A stretch of DNA of 45,858 nt, from the NCBI GenBank assembly GCA_027624335.1, contig JAQBWV010000020.1:1-45858 (forward strand). The letters run 5' to 3'. Shown here one piece after another: positions 25,102-34,302 of this stretch. The notes beneath the pieces were generated by a model. That model worked only from the letters and a program-made list of their open reading frames with translations, was not told the DNA's origin and made no database searches. Within the stretch, counting starts at the first letter, position 1. Each line of letters starts with the position of its first letter. This DNA is from Planctomycetota bacterium. Lineage in GTDB: Bacteria > Planctomycetota > Planctomycetia > Planctomycetales > Planctomycetaceae. Made by a program: the position numbers and the translations under genes.

Positions 25102-27645
25102 ATGCACAGCCGAGAACTCATTCTTCAGGGTTTGACGACATCCGGCTGGTTCTGGTTCTGTGCCGCCGTGTGTGCTGTGGCGGCGGTGCTGGTTGGGCTG
25201 CTGCTGAAATACGAACGCACATTGGTCTCTGCCCGTGTCGGCAACACCCTGCTGGCCTTAAGACTGTCGGTTCTTGCCTTGCTGTGTCTGACATTCCTCC
25301 AGCCCGTTGCGACGTGGGTGCTCGACCGGGATCGGTCAGCGCGGATCGTCATCGCTGTTGACGTTTCCGAGAGCATGGACACGGCTGACACGCACGCCGA
25401 CAAGGCTTCCGTGTTGCGCTGGGCCAGAAGTCTGGAATTAATCGGAAATTCCGCGACCGATGCCAGGCTTGACAGGTGGATCTCCGAACTCGAAGGCGGC
25501 CAGGAACCCACGTGGGTCGATGAGTCCGAGGCACCGACGGAAGCACGCCGCGACGAACTGACCCACCTTCGAAAGTCCAACGTCGAACAGGTCATGGAAG
25601 CGGTCCGCGCCCTGCCCCGTCGCGAGATCGCCACTCGACTGCTTAACGCAACGTCGCAATCGTTGCTCGCTCAACTCAAAGAGATCGGCGTCGTTGAAAT
25701 TCGCGCGTTCGCAGCAAAGTCTGAGACACTCGACGAATCACTCCCTGGCGACTCACTTTCGACGCCGATTCCGGCGCTGGTCCCCCAACAGACGAATCTC
25801 AGCAGCGCAACTGATATCGGCACTACTGATGACACTTCCAAAGTCATGGGTGTCGTGCTGCTGACTGACGGTCGTCACAACACCGGGCAGGATCCGATGG
25901 TTGCAGCCGAGCGTCTTGGAACGCTCAATATTCCGTTGATCCCTGTCATGATCGGATCGGAACTTCGACCGAAGGATATTTCGATTATTTCGCTCGAGCA
26001 TCCGCAGGTCGTTTTTCAGAACGACACCCCAGTACTCAAAGCCCGCCTGGCCGCTGACGGGTTCCGCAACGAGGAACTGACCGTTGTGCTGAAGCATCCT
26101 GACGGCACGGAGGAGTCCCGTCAGGTGCGAGTCCCGCCCGATACGGCAGGTGCTCCGTTCGTCGACGTGGACTTTCCGCTGGACGCCAAAACGATCGGTA
26201 GAGATGAATATCAGCTGAGGACCGCAGTCCAGGACGGAGAAACTCGAGACGACAATAACCAACGGTCGTTTGCGATTCAGATTGTCGACGACCAGGCACA
26301 TGTACTATTGGTAGACGGTGAAGCTCGGTGGGAGTTTCGCTTTATCGACAACGCACTGAGTCGCGACGAGCGAATCGATCTGAAGCGGGTCGTGTTCGAG
26401 CAACCGCACATTGGCGTGCTGCCAACGACGTTCTTTCCGCCGAAGCTCGATCTTCCGGAACGACCGGAGGACGTCACCGACTCGGAGATGGCAGAACTCG
26501 ACCTGCTGATCGTCGGAGATGTATCACCAAACGATGTTACTGAGGATTCGTGGAAGGTCATCGATCAGTTTGTCCGGGAGCAGGGTGGGACACTGGTGCT
26601 GTTGGCCGGGAAAAACCAGTTTCCAGTCAAGCACCGTTCGAAAGAGATGCAGCAGTTGTTTCCGGTAACGAATCTGCGCGAGATTAATCTGACACAATCG
26701 GATGCGACATCGCCGCCACTGGATCGAGGTTTCCGGCTTGACCTGACGCCCGACGCAGAACGTCAGGCGATGTTTCAGTTTGACACCGATGCCGTCGAGA
26801 ATCGTCGCATCTGGTCGCAGTTGCCTGGTCATCTGTGGGGTTTTTCCGCGACGGCTCGACCGGGAGCAACGGTGTACGCGGTCGCTCGACGGCCCGCAGA
26901 GCCGTCGCTGGCCTATGAGCGTGAGAACGCCATGATCGTGCATCAGTATTATGGTTTCGGACAGGTTCTCTGGGTCGGCATCGACAGTACGTGGCGGTGG
27001 CGGCACCGAGTCGGAGACAAGTATCACCATCGTTTCTGGGCACAGCTTGCTCGCTGGGCGGCTCGCAACAAGGCATCTGCGGGTAATGAGTTCGTGCGAA
27101 TGCTGCTTCAGTCGAGCCAGCTCGAAGTCGGTGACGATGCGGTTTTCGAAGTACGCTGGCAGAAACGGTTTCTCGACCTGAATCCACAACTCAAGGCAGC
27201 ACTTGAGATCTACCGCGAATCGGAAGGTTCTTCAGCGAAGCCATTCAGCCGAATCGAACTGTCGCCGGTCGAGGGGAGTCCCCTGCTCTTCCAGGCAAGA
27301 GCTGTCGGTCTTCCTTCGGGAACATGGACAGCAAAACTGGCAGTTACTGATGCGAATCTCGGTAGCGAAGTCAGAACGTCACTCTACGTCAGCGATCCTC
27401 TGACGGGGGAACTGAGCGATCTCAGTGCAAACCGAGATCTGCTGACGCGGTTGGCAGAAGCCTCGGGTGGTCAACTTCTACTGCCGGACGAGGTGCATCG
27501 CATCGACGAATTACTGAAGCCTCCGGAAGAAGCGTCGCAGTCGCGGGAAGAAACCACGCTCTGGGATCACTGGATCTTCATGCTGCTGTTCTTTGCGCTG
27601 CTGACAACGGAGTGGGTCGTCCGCAAACTGAACGGCTTGCCGTAG
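25102..27645 (+). CDS. VWA-domain membrane protein of the planctomycete BatA-like type
   Basis: 847 residues. Two membrane helices are at about 15-36 and 48-70, then a von Willebrand A domain with the metal-ion site DVSES (87-91) and LLTDGRHNTG in the middle. A long extracytoplasmic section follows, including a beta domain (about 290-400) and a glutamine-amidotransferase-like fold (DLLIVGDVSPNDV and GGTLVLLAGKN, about 470-520) without an evident catalytic cysteine. A last membrane helix lies near the C terminus (WIFMLLFFALLTTEWVV). Members of this type are often linked with a MoxR AAA ATPase and a DUF58 protein, but here the nearest MoxR-like gene is 12 kb away. No strong ribosome binding site precedes the ATG. 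The product is probably an envelope assembly factor; that is inferred. Confidence 0.9.
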   Translation: MHSRELILQGLTTSGWFWFCAAVCAVAAVLVGLLLKYERTLVSARVGNTLLALRLSVLALLCLTFLQPVATWVLDRDRSARIVIAVDVSESMDTADTHADKASVLRWARSLELIGNSATDARLDRWISELEGGQEPTWVDESEAPTEARRDELTHLRKSNVEQVMEAVRALPRREIATRLLNATSQSLLAQLKEIGVVEIRAFAAKSETLDESLPGDSLSTPIPALVPQQTNLSSATDIGTTDDTSKVMGVVLLTDGRHNTGQDPMVAAERLGTLNIPLIPVMIGSELRPKDISIISLEHPQVVFQNDTPVLKARLAADGFRNEELTVVLKHPDGTEESRQVRVPPDTAGAPFVDVDFPLDAKTIGRDEYQLRTAVQDGETRDDNNQRSFAIQIVDDQAHVLLVDGEARWEFRFIDNALSRDERIDLKRVVFEQPHIGVLPTTFFPPKLDLPERPEDVTDSEMAELDLLIVGDVSPNDVTEDSWKVIDQFVREQGGTLVLLAGKNQFPVKHRSKEMQQLFPVTNLREINLTQSDATSPPLDRGFRLDLTPDAERQAMFQFDTDAVENRRIWSQLPGHLWGFSATARPGATVYAVARRPAEPSLAYERENAMIVHQYYGFGQVLWVGIDSTWRWRHRVGDKYHHRFWAQLARWAARNKASAGNEFVRMLLQSSQLEVGDDAVFEVRWQKRFLDLNPQLKAALEIYRESEGSSAKPFSRIELSPVEGSPLLFQARAVGLPSGTWTAKLAVTDANLGSEVRTSLYVSDPLTGELSDLSANRDLLTRLAEASGGQLLLPDEVHRIDELLKPPEEASQSREETTLWDHWIFMLLFFALLTTEWVVRKLNGLP

Positions 27646-27700
27646 CGACACAGCAGACCTGCAGGACATGATCGATCGAAACGTGTTCGGTCAGCACGCT

Positions 27701-29074
27701 TTATTCCGGCGGGCGTCGGCGAGCCGGTTTTTTCTTGCGGCGCGGTCCACCGGGCGGCGAGAACACTCGCTGCAATTCGTCGAGTCCCGTTTCACCTTCG
27801 AGGACCAGTCGCAACGCGTCCTTTTGACAGTTTAATTGTTTTTCGACTTTAGCCTGCTGCCGGATCGCTGCGGAGTCCCCTCCGCCAGCGATAATGCCTT
27901 TGATGTCTTCGGTGATATCGATCATCTCAAACACCGCGCTTCGAGCGCGAAACCCGGCGCCTTCACAGGCCCTGCAGGGTTCTGGCAATTCGCCGGTCTT
28001 CTCATCGGGCTCCACCGGACGAGCCTTTCGATAAAGCGTTTCTGTTTCTTCCGGCAGACCGACCTGAGCCAGCAGCTTAGGATTCGGACGGAACGCCTCT
28101 TTGCATTTGGGGCATAACTTACGAATCAGCTTGTGGCTGATCACCAGTTTCAGCTGCTCGGCTGCCAGAGCCGGATCGCCAACCAGTTCCACGAACCTGG
28201 CAATGCCGTCGGCGGCGTCTCTGGCGTACATCTCGGCCATGAAGCACATGTCGATCGAGCCCTTGACGACGTCCTTTGCGACGGCAGGGTCGGTCAGCTC
28301 AGCCATGTAGATGAGATTTCCCTCGTTCCGCTGAATCCGCATGAATGTATGTTCGAGCGTGTGCCCTTCTTCCTGTTTGAAGATCGGAACATTCAGAACC
28401 GTTCGCGTGCCCAGGTTTCCAATGATGAAGCACTGATACATGTAGGAATCGACGCATCGCAGAGCGCACAGGGCGGTCGTCGTCAGGCCGGATTCCGGAG
28501 GACCGACCACCAGAATGATGCCCGCATTCGACGTCGCGTAGTCTCGGACTTTCTGCTTGATGACTTCGGGAATGCCGATGTCTTCCGGAGTCGCTCGCTT
28601 CGTCTTCGTATTGCGGAACACGACGGTGAGCTGTTCCGCTGGCCCCTTCGCTTCTTTGGACGGCGGCGCTGGTCGACTCTTGACGGTCAGTTCGAAAGGC
28701 AGATCGCGATACTTGGCGTTGAGCCCGCCGCGTTGTGGCTTGTCGCGAACCTTGATATCGCCACCGCTCAACAACTTCAGAATCTGCACCAGAGCATTCG
28801 CCTGCTGAATTGGCAACCGGGGTCCGGGGCGTTTGATGCCATCGACGTAATATGTCACGAGGGCCTTGGGGCCTTGGGGCTCCACTTTGAACAGGTCTGC
28901 ACGCTGAGCAAGAGCCTCAGAGACGATTTCCTTCGCAATCGGCAGTCCGGCTGCAGCCAGCTTCTGATTCTCTTCCAGATTGGCTTCCTTGCCGTTAGTT
29001 GCACCTTGAAAGAGGACGTATTCAATCTCCTCTTCCTCTTCTTCGATGTCCTGTTTCTTGCTGAATAAACCCAC
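27701..29074 (-). CDS. GspE/PilB-like secretion ATPase with degenerate nucleotide-binding motifs
   Basis: 457 residues starting at GTG 29074, which has GGGAG seven bases upstream (the in-frame codons further upstream, to 29188, lack a site). It begins with an acidic run (about residues 9-17). The middle matches the N2/ATPase core of type II secretion/type IV pilus ATPases (PEVIKQKVRDYA, then GIILVVGPPESGLTTT). The Walker A lysine is Leu (L197 in GPPESGLTTT), the Asp-box region reads NLIYMAELTD, and the His-box usually TLHTNDA reads EMYARDA. The zinc-binding CXXC pairs are kept (C321/C324 and C367/C370), and the tail is basic and Pro/Arg-rich. It is probably a non-hydrolysing paralogue, or one adapted to another role. 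The dapA gene lies 146 bases upstream. Confidence 0.88.
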   Translation of the reverse strand: MGLFSKKQDIEEEEEEIEYVLFQGATNGKEANLEENQKLAAAGLPIAKEIVSEALAQRADLFKVEPQGPKALVTYYVDGIKRPGPRLPIQQANALVQILKLLSGGDIKVRDKPQRGGLNAKYRDLPFELTVKSRPAPPSKEAKGPAEQLTVVFRNTKTKRATPEDIGIPEVIKQKVRDYATSNAGIILVVGPPESGLTTTALCALRCVDSYMYQCFIIGNLGTRTVLNVPIFKQEEGHTLEHTFMRIQRNEGNLIYMAELTDPAVAKDVVKGSIDMCFMAEMYARDAADGIARFVELVGDPALAAEQLKLVISHKLIRKLCPKCKEAFRPNPKLLAQVGLPEETETLYRKARPVEPDEKTGELPEPCRACEGAGFRARSAVFEMIDITEDIKGIIAGGGDSAAIRQQAKVEKQLNCQKDALRLVLEGETGLDELQRVFSPPGGPRRKKKPARRRPPE

Positions 29075-29220
29075 GCCGTTGCTCCCGGAATCAAGCAAAC
29101 TTAAACATCGACGGAGAGGATTCTCTGTCTCTGCACCAGATAGTCCTGCATGCATCGCCGAGGCGATGCCAGTCACGACGGTGTTCAACTCACCGAGACA
29201 CCATCCCGCCAGACAGGAAA

Positions 29221-30111
29221 CTACAGCAGTCCGTACGTCTTCAGAGTCGCTCGCAGAACTACACGCTGAGCATCATCCAGAGGTGTCATCGGCAGACGTA
29301 CTTCTCCGGTATCCCGCCCCAGTTCCCGCATTGCTTCCTTAATCGGGATCGGATTTGTCGCAATACCCAGCAAGTCGCGACACAGCGGAAACAGCTTATG
29401 GTGCAGTTCCTGAGCTTTGGCGATGTCACCGGCGTTCCAGGCGGCGATCATGGCTCGCACATCCTGCGGAACGATATTCCCCACGACAGAAACCACACCG
29501 CTGCCACCCAGCGCCAGCAGCGGCAATGTCAGGCTGTCATCACCAGACAGCACCGTCAGATCGGACAGTGACAAAGTCTGAGATGCCTGGTCCATCGATC
29601 CGGTTGACTCTTTGATCGCGACGACGTTCGGGCACGCTTCTGCGATGCGAGCGACCGTTTCCGCTTCCACGTTCTTCGCCGTTCGACCGGGAATGTTGTA
29701 AAGAACGATCGGAATATCGACGGATTCAGAAATCGCTTTGAAGTGCTGAAAGAAGCCTTCCTGGGTCGGCTTGTTGTAATAAGGAGCGACCAGCAGAGCC
29801 GCGTCAGCCCCGGCCTTTTTCGCGAATTTTGTCAGGCGAATTGCTTCGGCGGTACTGTTCGAACCCGTTCCAGCCATGACATTGACTCGGCCAGCCGCCT
29901 GCTCACACACGATGCTGATGACTCGTTCGTGCTCGTCATGAGTCAGCGTCGGACTCTCGCCAGTCGTACCGACGGGGCTGACGCTTTCTGTACCGGCTTC
30001 GACCTGGAAATCGACCAGCCCTCGCAGTGCGGCTTCGTCGATCACCCCGTTCTTCATAGGAGTCACCAGTGCAACCGTGAGTCCTGCAAACTGTTCGCCT
30101 CGTCGTGCCAT
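29221..30111 (-). CDS. dapA: 4-hydroxy-tetrahydrodipicolinate synthase
   Basis: 296 residues, normal for the family. A TIM-barrel class I aldolase with the expected residues: T49 and T50 in GTTGES, Y111/Y112 in APYYNKP, Y138 and R143 in LYNIPGRT, and the Schiff-base lysine K167 in VVAIKESTG. It condenses pyruvate with aspartate semialdehyde in lysine/diaminopimelate synthesis, in the cytoplasm. GAGG lies seven bases before the ATG. Relatives such as N-acetylneuraminate lyase share the fold, but the residue pattern fits DapA. The beta-hydroxyacid dehydrogenase lies 87 bases upstream on the same strand. Confidence 0.95.
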   Translation of the reverse strand: MARRGEQFAGLTVALVTPMKNGVIDEAALRGLVDFQVEAGTESVSPVGTTGESPTLTHDEHERVISIVCEQAAGRVNVMAGTGSNSTAEAIRLTKFAKKAGADAALLVAPYYNKPTQEGFFQHFKAISESVDIPIVLYNIPGRTAKNVEAETVARIAEACPNVVAIKESTGSMDQASQTLSLSDLTVLSGDDSLTLPLLALGGSGVVSVVGNIVPQDVRAMIAAWNAGDIAKAQELHHKLFPLCRDLLGIATNPIPIKEAMRELGRDTGEVRLPMTPLDDAQRVVLRATLKTYGLL

Positions 30112-30134
30112 CGTAGTGCCTCATATTCTGGTAG

Positions 30135-30151
30135 GTCAGGCTTAGCCTGAC
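30135..30151. repeat. Perfect palindrome GTCAGGC-TTA-GCCTGAC
   Basis: Seven-base exact arms at 30135-30141 and 30145-30151 around TTA, in the 87-base spacer between dapA and the dehydrogenase gene. It is embedded in the longer TAGGTCAGGC...GCCTGACG. It may be an operator, a processing hairpin or a copy of a dispersed repeat. Confidence 0.5.
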
Positions 30152-30198
30152 GAAGTATTCGCCGCGTGATGTTCAGCGTCAAATTGACCGAACTTGAG

Positions 30199-31128
30199 TT
30201 ACAGTTGGCGTGCCTGGCGGTTTTTCCAGTCAATGCCGGACAGGCTCGCCAGTGCCAGTTCCAGAGCGTGCGTGCCATCGCGACCGTGCCCCTGCGCCTG
30301 CAGAGCCAGGTAAAGCTGATGAGCCAGCGCCAGCCCCGGCAGTGCCAATCCCATGTTTGTCGCCTCAGCCAGAGCGATACTCATGTCTTTGATAAAGTGT
30401 TCGACAAAGAACCCGGGATCGAAATTGTTATCCATGATTCGAGGTCCAAGATTCGACAACGACCAGCTTCCGGCCGCTCCCGATCCTACGGACTGCAGAA
30501 CGGTCGGCAGGTCGAGTCCCGCCTTGTATCCATACAGCAGAGCTTCGCAGACTCCGACCATGTTCGTGGCGATCAAGGTCTGATTGACCATCTTCGTATG
30601 TTGACCGGCCCCTGCCCCTCCCTGATGTACAATCGTCTTTCCCATGGCGCTCCAGCATGGCTGGAGCGCTTCGACAACGTCTTTATCGCCGCCGATCATG
30701 ATTGACAGAGCCGCGTTCTTTGCCCCGATGTCGCCTCCGGAGACAGGTGCGTCAACGCTGTCCACTCCTCGTGTTCTGGCCGCTTCATAAATCTCGACAG
30801 CAAGTGACGGCTCGCTGGTTGTCATGTCGACCAGAACGTTGCCCGCTTTCGATCCAGCCAGAGCTCCGGAATCGCCGAGAAACACTTCCCGCACGTCTGA
30901 TGGAAAGCCCACGATCCCGAAGATCACGTCTGACGCCTCAGCCACGGCTTTCGGCGACGCTGCCCAGATGGCCCCTTTGGCAACCAGACCATCTGCTTTA
31001 GATTTGGTTCGCGAGTACACCGTTGCCTGGAATCCCGCGCCGATCAGATGTCCGCACATGCTGGAGCCCATGACTCCGGTGCCGATCCAGCCAATCTTTG
31101 TCGTTCCTGGGGTAATCGTCAGTGTCAT
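30199..31128 (-). CDS. Beta-hydroxyacid dehydrogenase (tartronate semialdehyde reductase / HIBADH family)
   Basis: 309 residues. NAD(P)-binding motif GTGVMG at 16-21, substrate motif [12 protein letters not shown] (126-137), and catalytic lysine K179 in [13 protein letters not shown]. The family reduces or oxidises 2-hydroxy-3-oxopropionate, 3-hydroxyisobutyrate or related acids using NAD(P). The exact substrate cannot be read from the sequence. An AAGGA site lies ten bases before the ATG. It stands divergently from the class IV aminotransferase across 109 bases and is followed by dapA, so it may be the first gene of a small operon, although the palindrome between them could uncouple the two. 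Confidence 0.93.
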   Translation of the reverse strand: MTLTITPGTTKIGWIGTGVMGSSMCGHLIGAGFQATVYSRTKSKADGLVAKGAIWAASPKAVAEASDVIFGIVGFPSDVREVFLGDSGALAGSKAGNVLVDMTTSEPSLAVEIYEAARTRGVDSVDAPVSGGDIGAKNAALSIMIGGDKDVVEALQPCWSAMGKTIVHQGGAGAGQHTKMVNQTLIATNMVGVCEALLYGYKAGLDLPTVLQSVGSGAAGSWSLSNLGPRIMDNNFDPGFFVEHFIKDMSIALAEATNMGLALPGLALAHQLYLALQAQGHGRDGTHALELALASLSGIDWKNRQARQL

Positions 31129-31237
31129 CGCTGCCCGTTCCTTGTCCTGAAGCTAGAGTTGTCGTCCCACGCAAGGTGCGGGAGTATATCGGCGGCCATT
31201 TTCGAAGTCACCCGACTGCTTTTGTCCCATTGAGCCA

Positions 31238-32176
31238 ATGCAAATGAGCGAGCCGATCGCATTTCTGAACGACCGATTGGTCCCGTTTTCTCAAGCGACC
31301 CTGTCAGTGACGGATCTGGGTGTCGTCGCCGGAGCTTCAGTCACGGAAATGATCCGCACATTCAGGCATGTTCCGTTTCGACTGAGTGACCATCTCGATC
31401 GGCTCTTCGGCTCGCTGGAGCTGTGCGGGTTCTTAACGAAAGTCGATCGCGCACTGGTTGAATCGAGCATCGCTGAAGTCGTTACACATAACTCTGCGCT
31501 GATCCCCGTCGGCCATGATCTGGGCATCATCGTCTTCGTGACGGCAGGGCAGAATCTGACCTATCTGGGGTCGTCAAGTCGGGATTCAGCGGCACAGGGC
31601 ACCGTGTGCGTCCACACGTTTCCACTGCCTTTCGAATTATGGGCCGGGAAACACTCGACCGGTCAGCATCTGGCGTCCGTCTCTGTCGAACCCTTGCCCA
31701 GCACGTCGATCCCGCCACAGGCCAAGCATCGAAACCGCCTGCACTGGTTCCGAGCCGACAAAGAGGCTCGCAGCCGGTTTCCGGCAGCGTCATCTCTACT
31801 CGCGACAACTGATGGCCAGATCACGGAAACGAGTTCCGGCAACTTCTTCATCACCAACGACAGAACGATTCGCACAGCGTTGCCGGAGCTTGTCCTGAGC
31901 GGCATCAGTCAGAAGGTTCTGCGTGAACTCGCAACTGGACTTGGATTCGACTGGCAGGAATCATCGATCTCGCTCGACGATCTGGCGAAAGCCGACGAGG
32001 CATTAACGTCCTCGACCACTTACTGCCTGCTCCCCGTCACCAGGTTTAATGATCGCCCCGTCGGAAGCGGCCATCCGGGCCCGGTGTTTCGAGAACTGAT
32101 GGCTGCCTGGAGCGACCTGGTCGGAGTCGATATCGTGCGGCAGGCTGCCGAAGCGGCCAGGGAGCGCTGCGGTTGA
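31238..32176 (+). CDS. Class IV PLP-dependent aminotransferase
   Basis: 312 residues. A fold-type IV enzyme: FLNDRLVPFSQATLSVTDLGV at the start, the RLSDHLDRL motif, and catalytic lysine K163 in QAKHRNRLHWFRADKEA, followed by ETSSGNFFI and GISQKVLRELA (phosphate-binding loop). This family covers branched-chain aminotransferases, D-amino acid aminotransferases and aminodeoxychorismate lyase; I cannot separate them by eye, though the sequence around K163 looks most like D-amino acid aminotransferase or aminodeoxychorismate lyase relatives. ATGs at 31238 and 31244 are both possible starts. A methyltransferase begins about 70 bases downstream. Confidence 0.9.
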   Translation: MQMSEPIAFLNDRLVPFSQATLSVTDLGVVAGASVTEMIRTFRHVPFRLSDHLDRLFGSLELCGFLTKVDRALVESSIAEVVTHNSALIPVGHDLGIIVFVTAGQNLTYLGSSSRDSAAQGTVCVHTFPLPFELWAGKHSTGQHLASVSVEPLPSTSIPPQAKHRNRLHWFRADKEARSRFPAASSLLATTDGQITETSSGNFFITNDRTIRTALPELVLSGISQKVLRELATGLGFDWQESSISLDDLAKADEALTSSTTYCLLPVTRFNDRPVGSGHPGPVFRELMAAWSDLVGVDIVRQAAEAARERCG

Positions 32177-32244
32177 TCCGGCCAGCGTCTGACCGACCAC
32201 TTTCCAGCCATCCCCCTGCCCTTCTCGCATTGCGCAACTGGTTC

Positions 32245-32898
32245 ATGACATCACTCAAAGAGTACGCCACATTCTTTCGCGAGTTCCGTCAACGCTTCGA
32301 AACAACCGGTGCGATCGCTCCGAGCAGTCGGTTCCTCGCTCGATCAATGACGCGTTACCTGCGAGCACGACCTGCCGAGGCACCGCCTGTCCGAGTTCTG
32401 GAAATCGGCCCCGGCACCGGAGCGGTCACCGGAACAATCGTTAAGCACATTCGCGCGAACGACCGCTTCGATCTCGTGGAGTTGAATGAAGCCTTTGCGT
32501 CTCACCTGCAACAAAAATTCAAAACTGACCGGGTGTGGCAACGCCTGGCGAATCAGTCTCAGGTGCATGTGGCCCCGCTGCAGGAGTTTTCGTCAGACGG
32601 GCCGTACGACTTTGTGATCTCCGGCCTGCCACTGAACAACTTCCCGGCTGATCTGGTTGACGATATTTTCGAGCACTACTTCAAACACCTGCTGCCAGGC
32701 GGAGTACTCTCCTACTTCGAATATCAGTTCGTGCGTTCCTTCCGGACGCGCGTCGGCGCGAAGTCGGAGCGAGCCCGACTAAAACAAATCGATGAGACGA
32801 TGGGCAGGTACTGCTCGAAGCACCGAATCCGTCGAGACTGGGTTTTTCCCAATCTTCCCCCCGCCTGGGTTCAACATCTTCAGAAGTCAAGAGAGTAA
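32245..32898 (+). CDS. PmtA-like class I SAM-dependent methyltransferase
   Basis: About 217 residues from the ATG at 32245. An in-frame TTG at 32173 overlaps the previous stop by four bases but would give an unlikely Pro/Ser-rich N terminus. The SAM-binding motif EIGPGTG is at 53-59, and SGLPLNNFPADLV matches the phosphatidylethanolamine N-methyltransferase PmtA family of alpha-proteobacteria. SSRFLARSM before the SAM motif is also typical. PmtA makes phosphatidylcholine from PE; related proteins act on other substrates. The protein has no membrane span but the N-terminal helix is amphipathic. It follows the aminotransferase closely and may be cotranscribed. Confidence 0.82.
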   Translation: MTSLKEYATFFREFRQRFETTGAIAPSSRFLARSMTRYLRARPAEAPPVRVLEIGPGTGAVTGTIVKHIRANDRFDLVELNEAFASHLQQKFKTDRVWQRLANQSQVHVAPLQEFSSDGPYDFVISGLPLNNFPADLVDDIFEHYFKHLLPGGVLSYFEYQFVRSFRTRVGAKSERARLKQIDETMGRYCSKHRIRRDWVFPNLPPAWVQHLQKSRE

Positions 32899-32901
32899 CC
32901 G

Positions 32902-32983
32902 ACCACGAAATACACCAGATACACGAAAGTGGTCATGTCCCTGATTGAACGGCAGTTCTCGTGTATCTGGTGTCTTTCGTGGT
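32902..32983. repeat. Long inverted repeat between two genes
   Basis: Two 25-base arms at 32902-32926 and 32959-32983 are inverse copies at 24 of 25 positions, separated by 32 bases. The arms contain ACACCAGATACACGA and its complement. The unit begins three bases after the methyltransferase stop codon. It would fold to a very stable hairpin and could end transcription, or be a REP/BIME-like or MITE-like dispersed element. Confidence 0.8.
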
Positions 32984-33013
32984 TGAAGTGATGTCATATC
33001 AGGTTTCACGCCC

Positions 33014-34042
33014 ATGCTTGAGTTTGCGAAACGCCGCTGGTTCCTGCTCTCTCTTCTGGCGCTGATTACGTCGGGTCTGGTGATCGGTTCGCAAAGCGCC
33101 CCGGTATCGGTGGAGAAGTTCAAACACCTGGTTCCCACACAGCCGTTGACCGCGTTTGTGTTGCTGTTGATGGCTTTCAGTTTGAACAGCCAGCAGTTGA
33201 AGTCGTCCTTCCGTGCTCCCGCACCGGTCGTTTGGGCCTGTCTGGTCAACTTCGGCCTGCTCCCCATTCTGGGCGTCTTTCTGATGCGCTTTCAGTTGAC
33301 TCCGGATTTCCGGATCGGACTGATGATTGCTGCCTCAACTCCCTGCACGTTGGCGGCGGCTTCGGTGTGGACTCGCAAAGCGAGAGGCAACGATGCCGTT
33401 TCGTTGCTGACGACGCTCGTCACAAATACTGCCTGCTTTGCGCTGACACCGTTCTGGCTGAATTACGGGACGTCGCAATCTGCGAGCCTCGACGCGGGAG
33501 AACTTACGAAACGGCTCGTTCTGGTCGTGCTGCTGCCGACTCTTTTCGGGCAGTCGATGCGACTTTCAAAGACAGCGGCAAGCTTTGCAACGCAGAAGAA
33601 GACGGCCATCGGAGTTGTCGCTCAGTCGTGCATTCTGTTGCTTGTTTTCTTGAGTGCGCTCGGAGGTGGAGTGCAACTGCAGAAAGCGGATATGGGAACT
33701 CAACTCACCGCAGTGATTCTTGTCTGGATGAGTTGCGTGGTGATGCACGTCGTTGCTCTTGGCGTCGCCTGGTTTGGTGGGGGGTTCTTCGGGTTTGATC
33801 GGCGAGACCGGATCGCCGCTGCGTTTGCCGGAAGCCAGAAGACGCTGCCAATCGGCGTTTACCTGGCAACGGATCCCGCAGTGTTCGGCGGAGCGGGTGT
33901 CGTTGGCGGACTGTCCGTGCCGTTTGCGGTTTTTCCAATGCTGATGTTTCACGCCAGTCAGCTCTTCATCGACACGATCGTCGCCGACAGGCTCGCACAG
34001 GAATCAGCGAAAGCTGAGAGTAGTCCAGATACCGCAACCTGA
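33014..34042 (+). CDS. Bile acid:sodium symporter-like (SBF/BASS) transporter
   Basis: 342 residues with about nine or ten membrane helices. The family markers are STPCTLAAASVWTRKARGNDAVS (first re-entrant region) and FAGSQKTLPIGVYLA (second), the two cross-over motifs of the BASS superfamily. It resembles the YfeH/'SBF-like CPA' group, transporters of organic anions or Na+-coupled solutes of unknown identity in bacteria. The N-terminal block is basic, inside-positive. No substrate clue is found in the neighbours. No strong ribosome binding site is seen. Confidence 0.88.
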   Translation: MLEFAKRRWFLLSLLALITSGLVIGSQSAPVSVEKFKHLVPTQPLTAFVLLLMAFSLNSQQLKSSFRAPAPVVWACLVNFGLLPILGVFLMRFQLTPDFRIGLMIAASTPCTLAAASVWTRKARGNDAVSLLTTLVTNTACFALTPFWLNYGTSQSASLDAGELTKRLVLVVLLPTLFGQSMRLSKTAASFATQKKTAIGVVAQSCILLLVFLSALGGGVQLQKADMGTQLTAVILVWMSCVVMHVVALGVAWFGGGFFGFDRRDRIAAAFAGSQKTLPIGVYLATDPAVFGGAGVVGGLSVPFAVFPMLMFHASQLFIDTIVADRLAQESAKAESSPDTAT

Positions 34043-34055
34043 TTCAGATTGAATT

Positions 34056-34263
34056 CTCACGCGAAGGCGCGAAGATGCTGATGCACTGTTACGGGTAAGA
34101 GTTCGAGTTGTGTGCCACTGCCTCTGCCAGTGCAAACAAAATTGTGTGCACCACTTTCATAACACTGGCAGAGCCAGCGGCACCCTGAAATCAAGCTATC
34201 ACAGAGCGTCAGGACGCGAAGACGATTATCGTGTCGCGTCAGTCCTTCGCGTCTTCGCGTGAG
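34056..34263. repeat. Nested inverted repeats, two families
   Basis: An outer pair, 34056-34074 and 34245-34263, matches inversely at 18 of 19 positions; the arms contain CTCACGCGAAGG/CTTCGCGTGAG. Within it a 10-base exact pair CGCGAAGACG/CGTCTTCGCG lies at 34215-34224 and 34250-34259, so the right outer arm can pair with two partners. A second family sits inside: 34112-34132 against 34163-34183, matching at 19 of 21 positions (arms contain CTCTGCCAGTG/CACTGGCAGAG). The element fills the spacer between the transporter and the SMP-30-like gene. It looks like one repeat inserted in another. Confidence 0.8.
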
Positions 34264-34302
34264 ACTCCGACCTATCCATCATCCCGAATGAGGTATCCAA
34301 CA

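Noticed and set aside
26524-27189. Minus-strand open frame opposite the VWA protein
   Set aside because: It is the shadow of the VWA gene and has no motif.
28133-29068. Plus-strand open frame of about 311 codons opposite the GspE-like gene
   Set aside because: It is the reverse frame of a gene with recognisable secretion-ATPase domains and its product shows no family.
29075-29188. N-terminal extension of the GspE-like frame
   Set aside because: The GTG at 29074 has GGGAG seven bases upstream and gives a typical N terminus.
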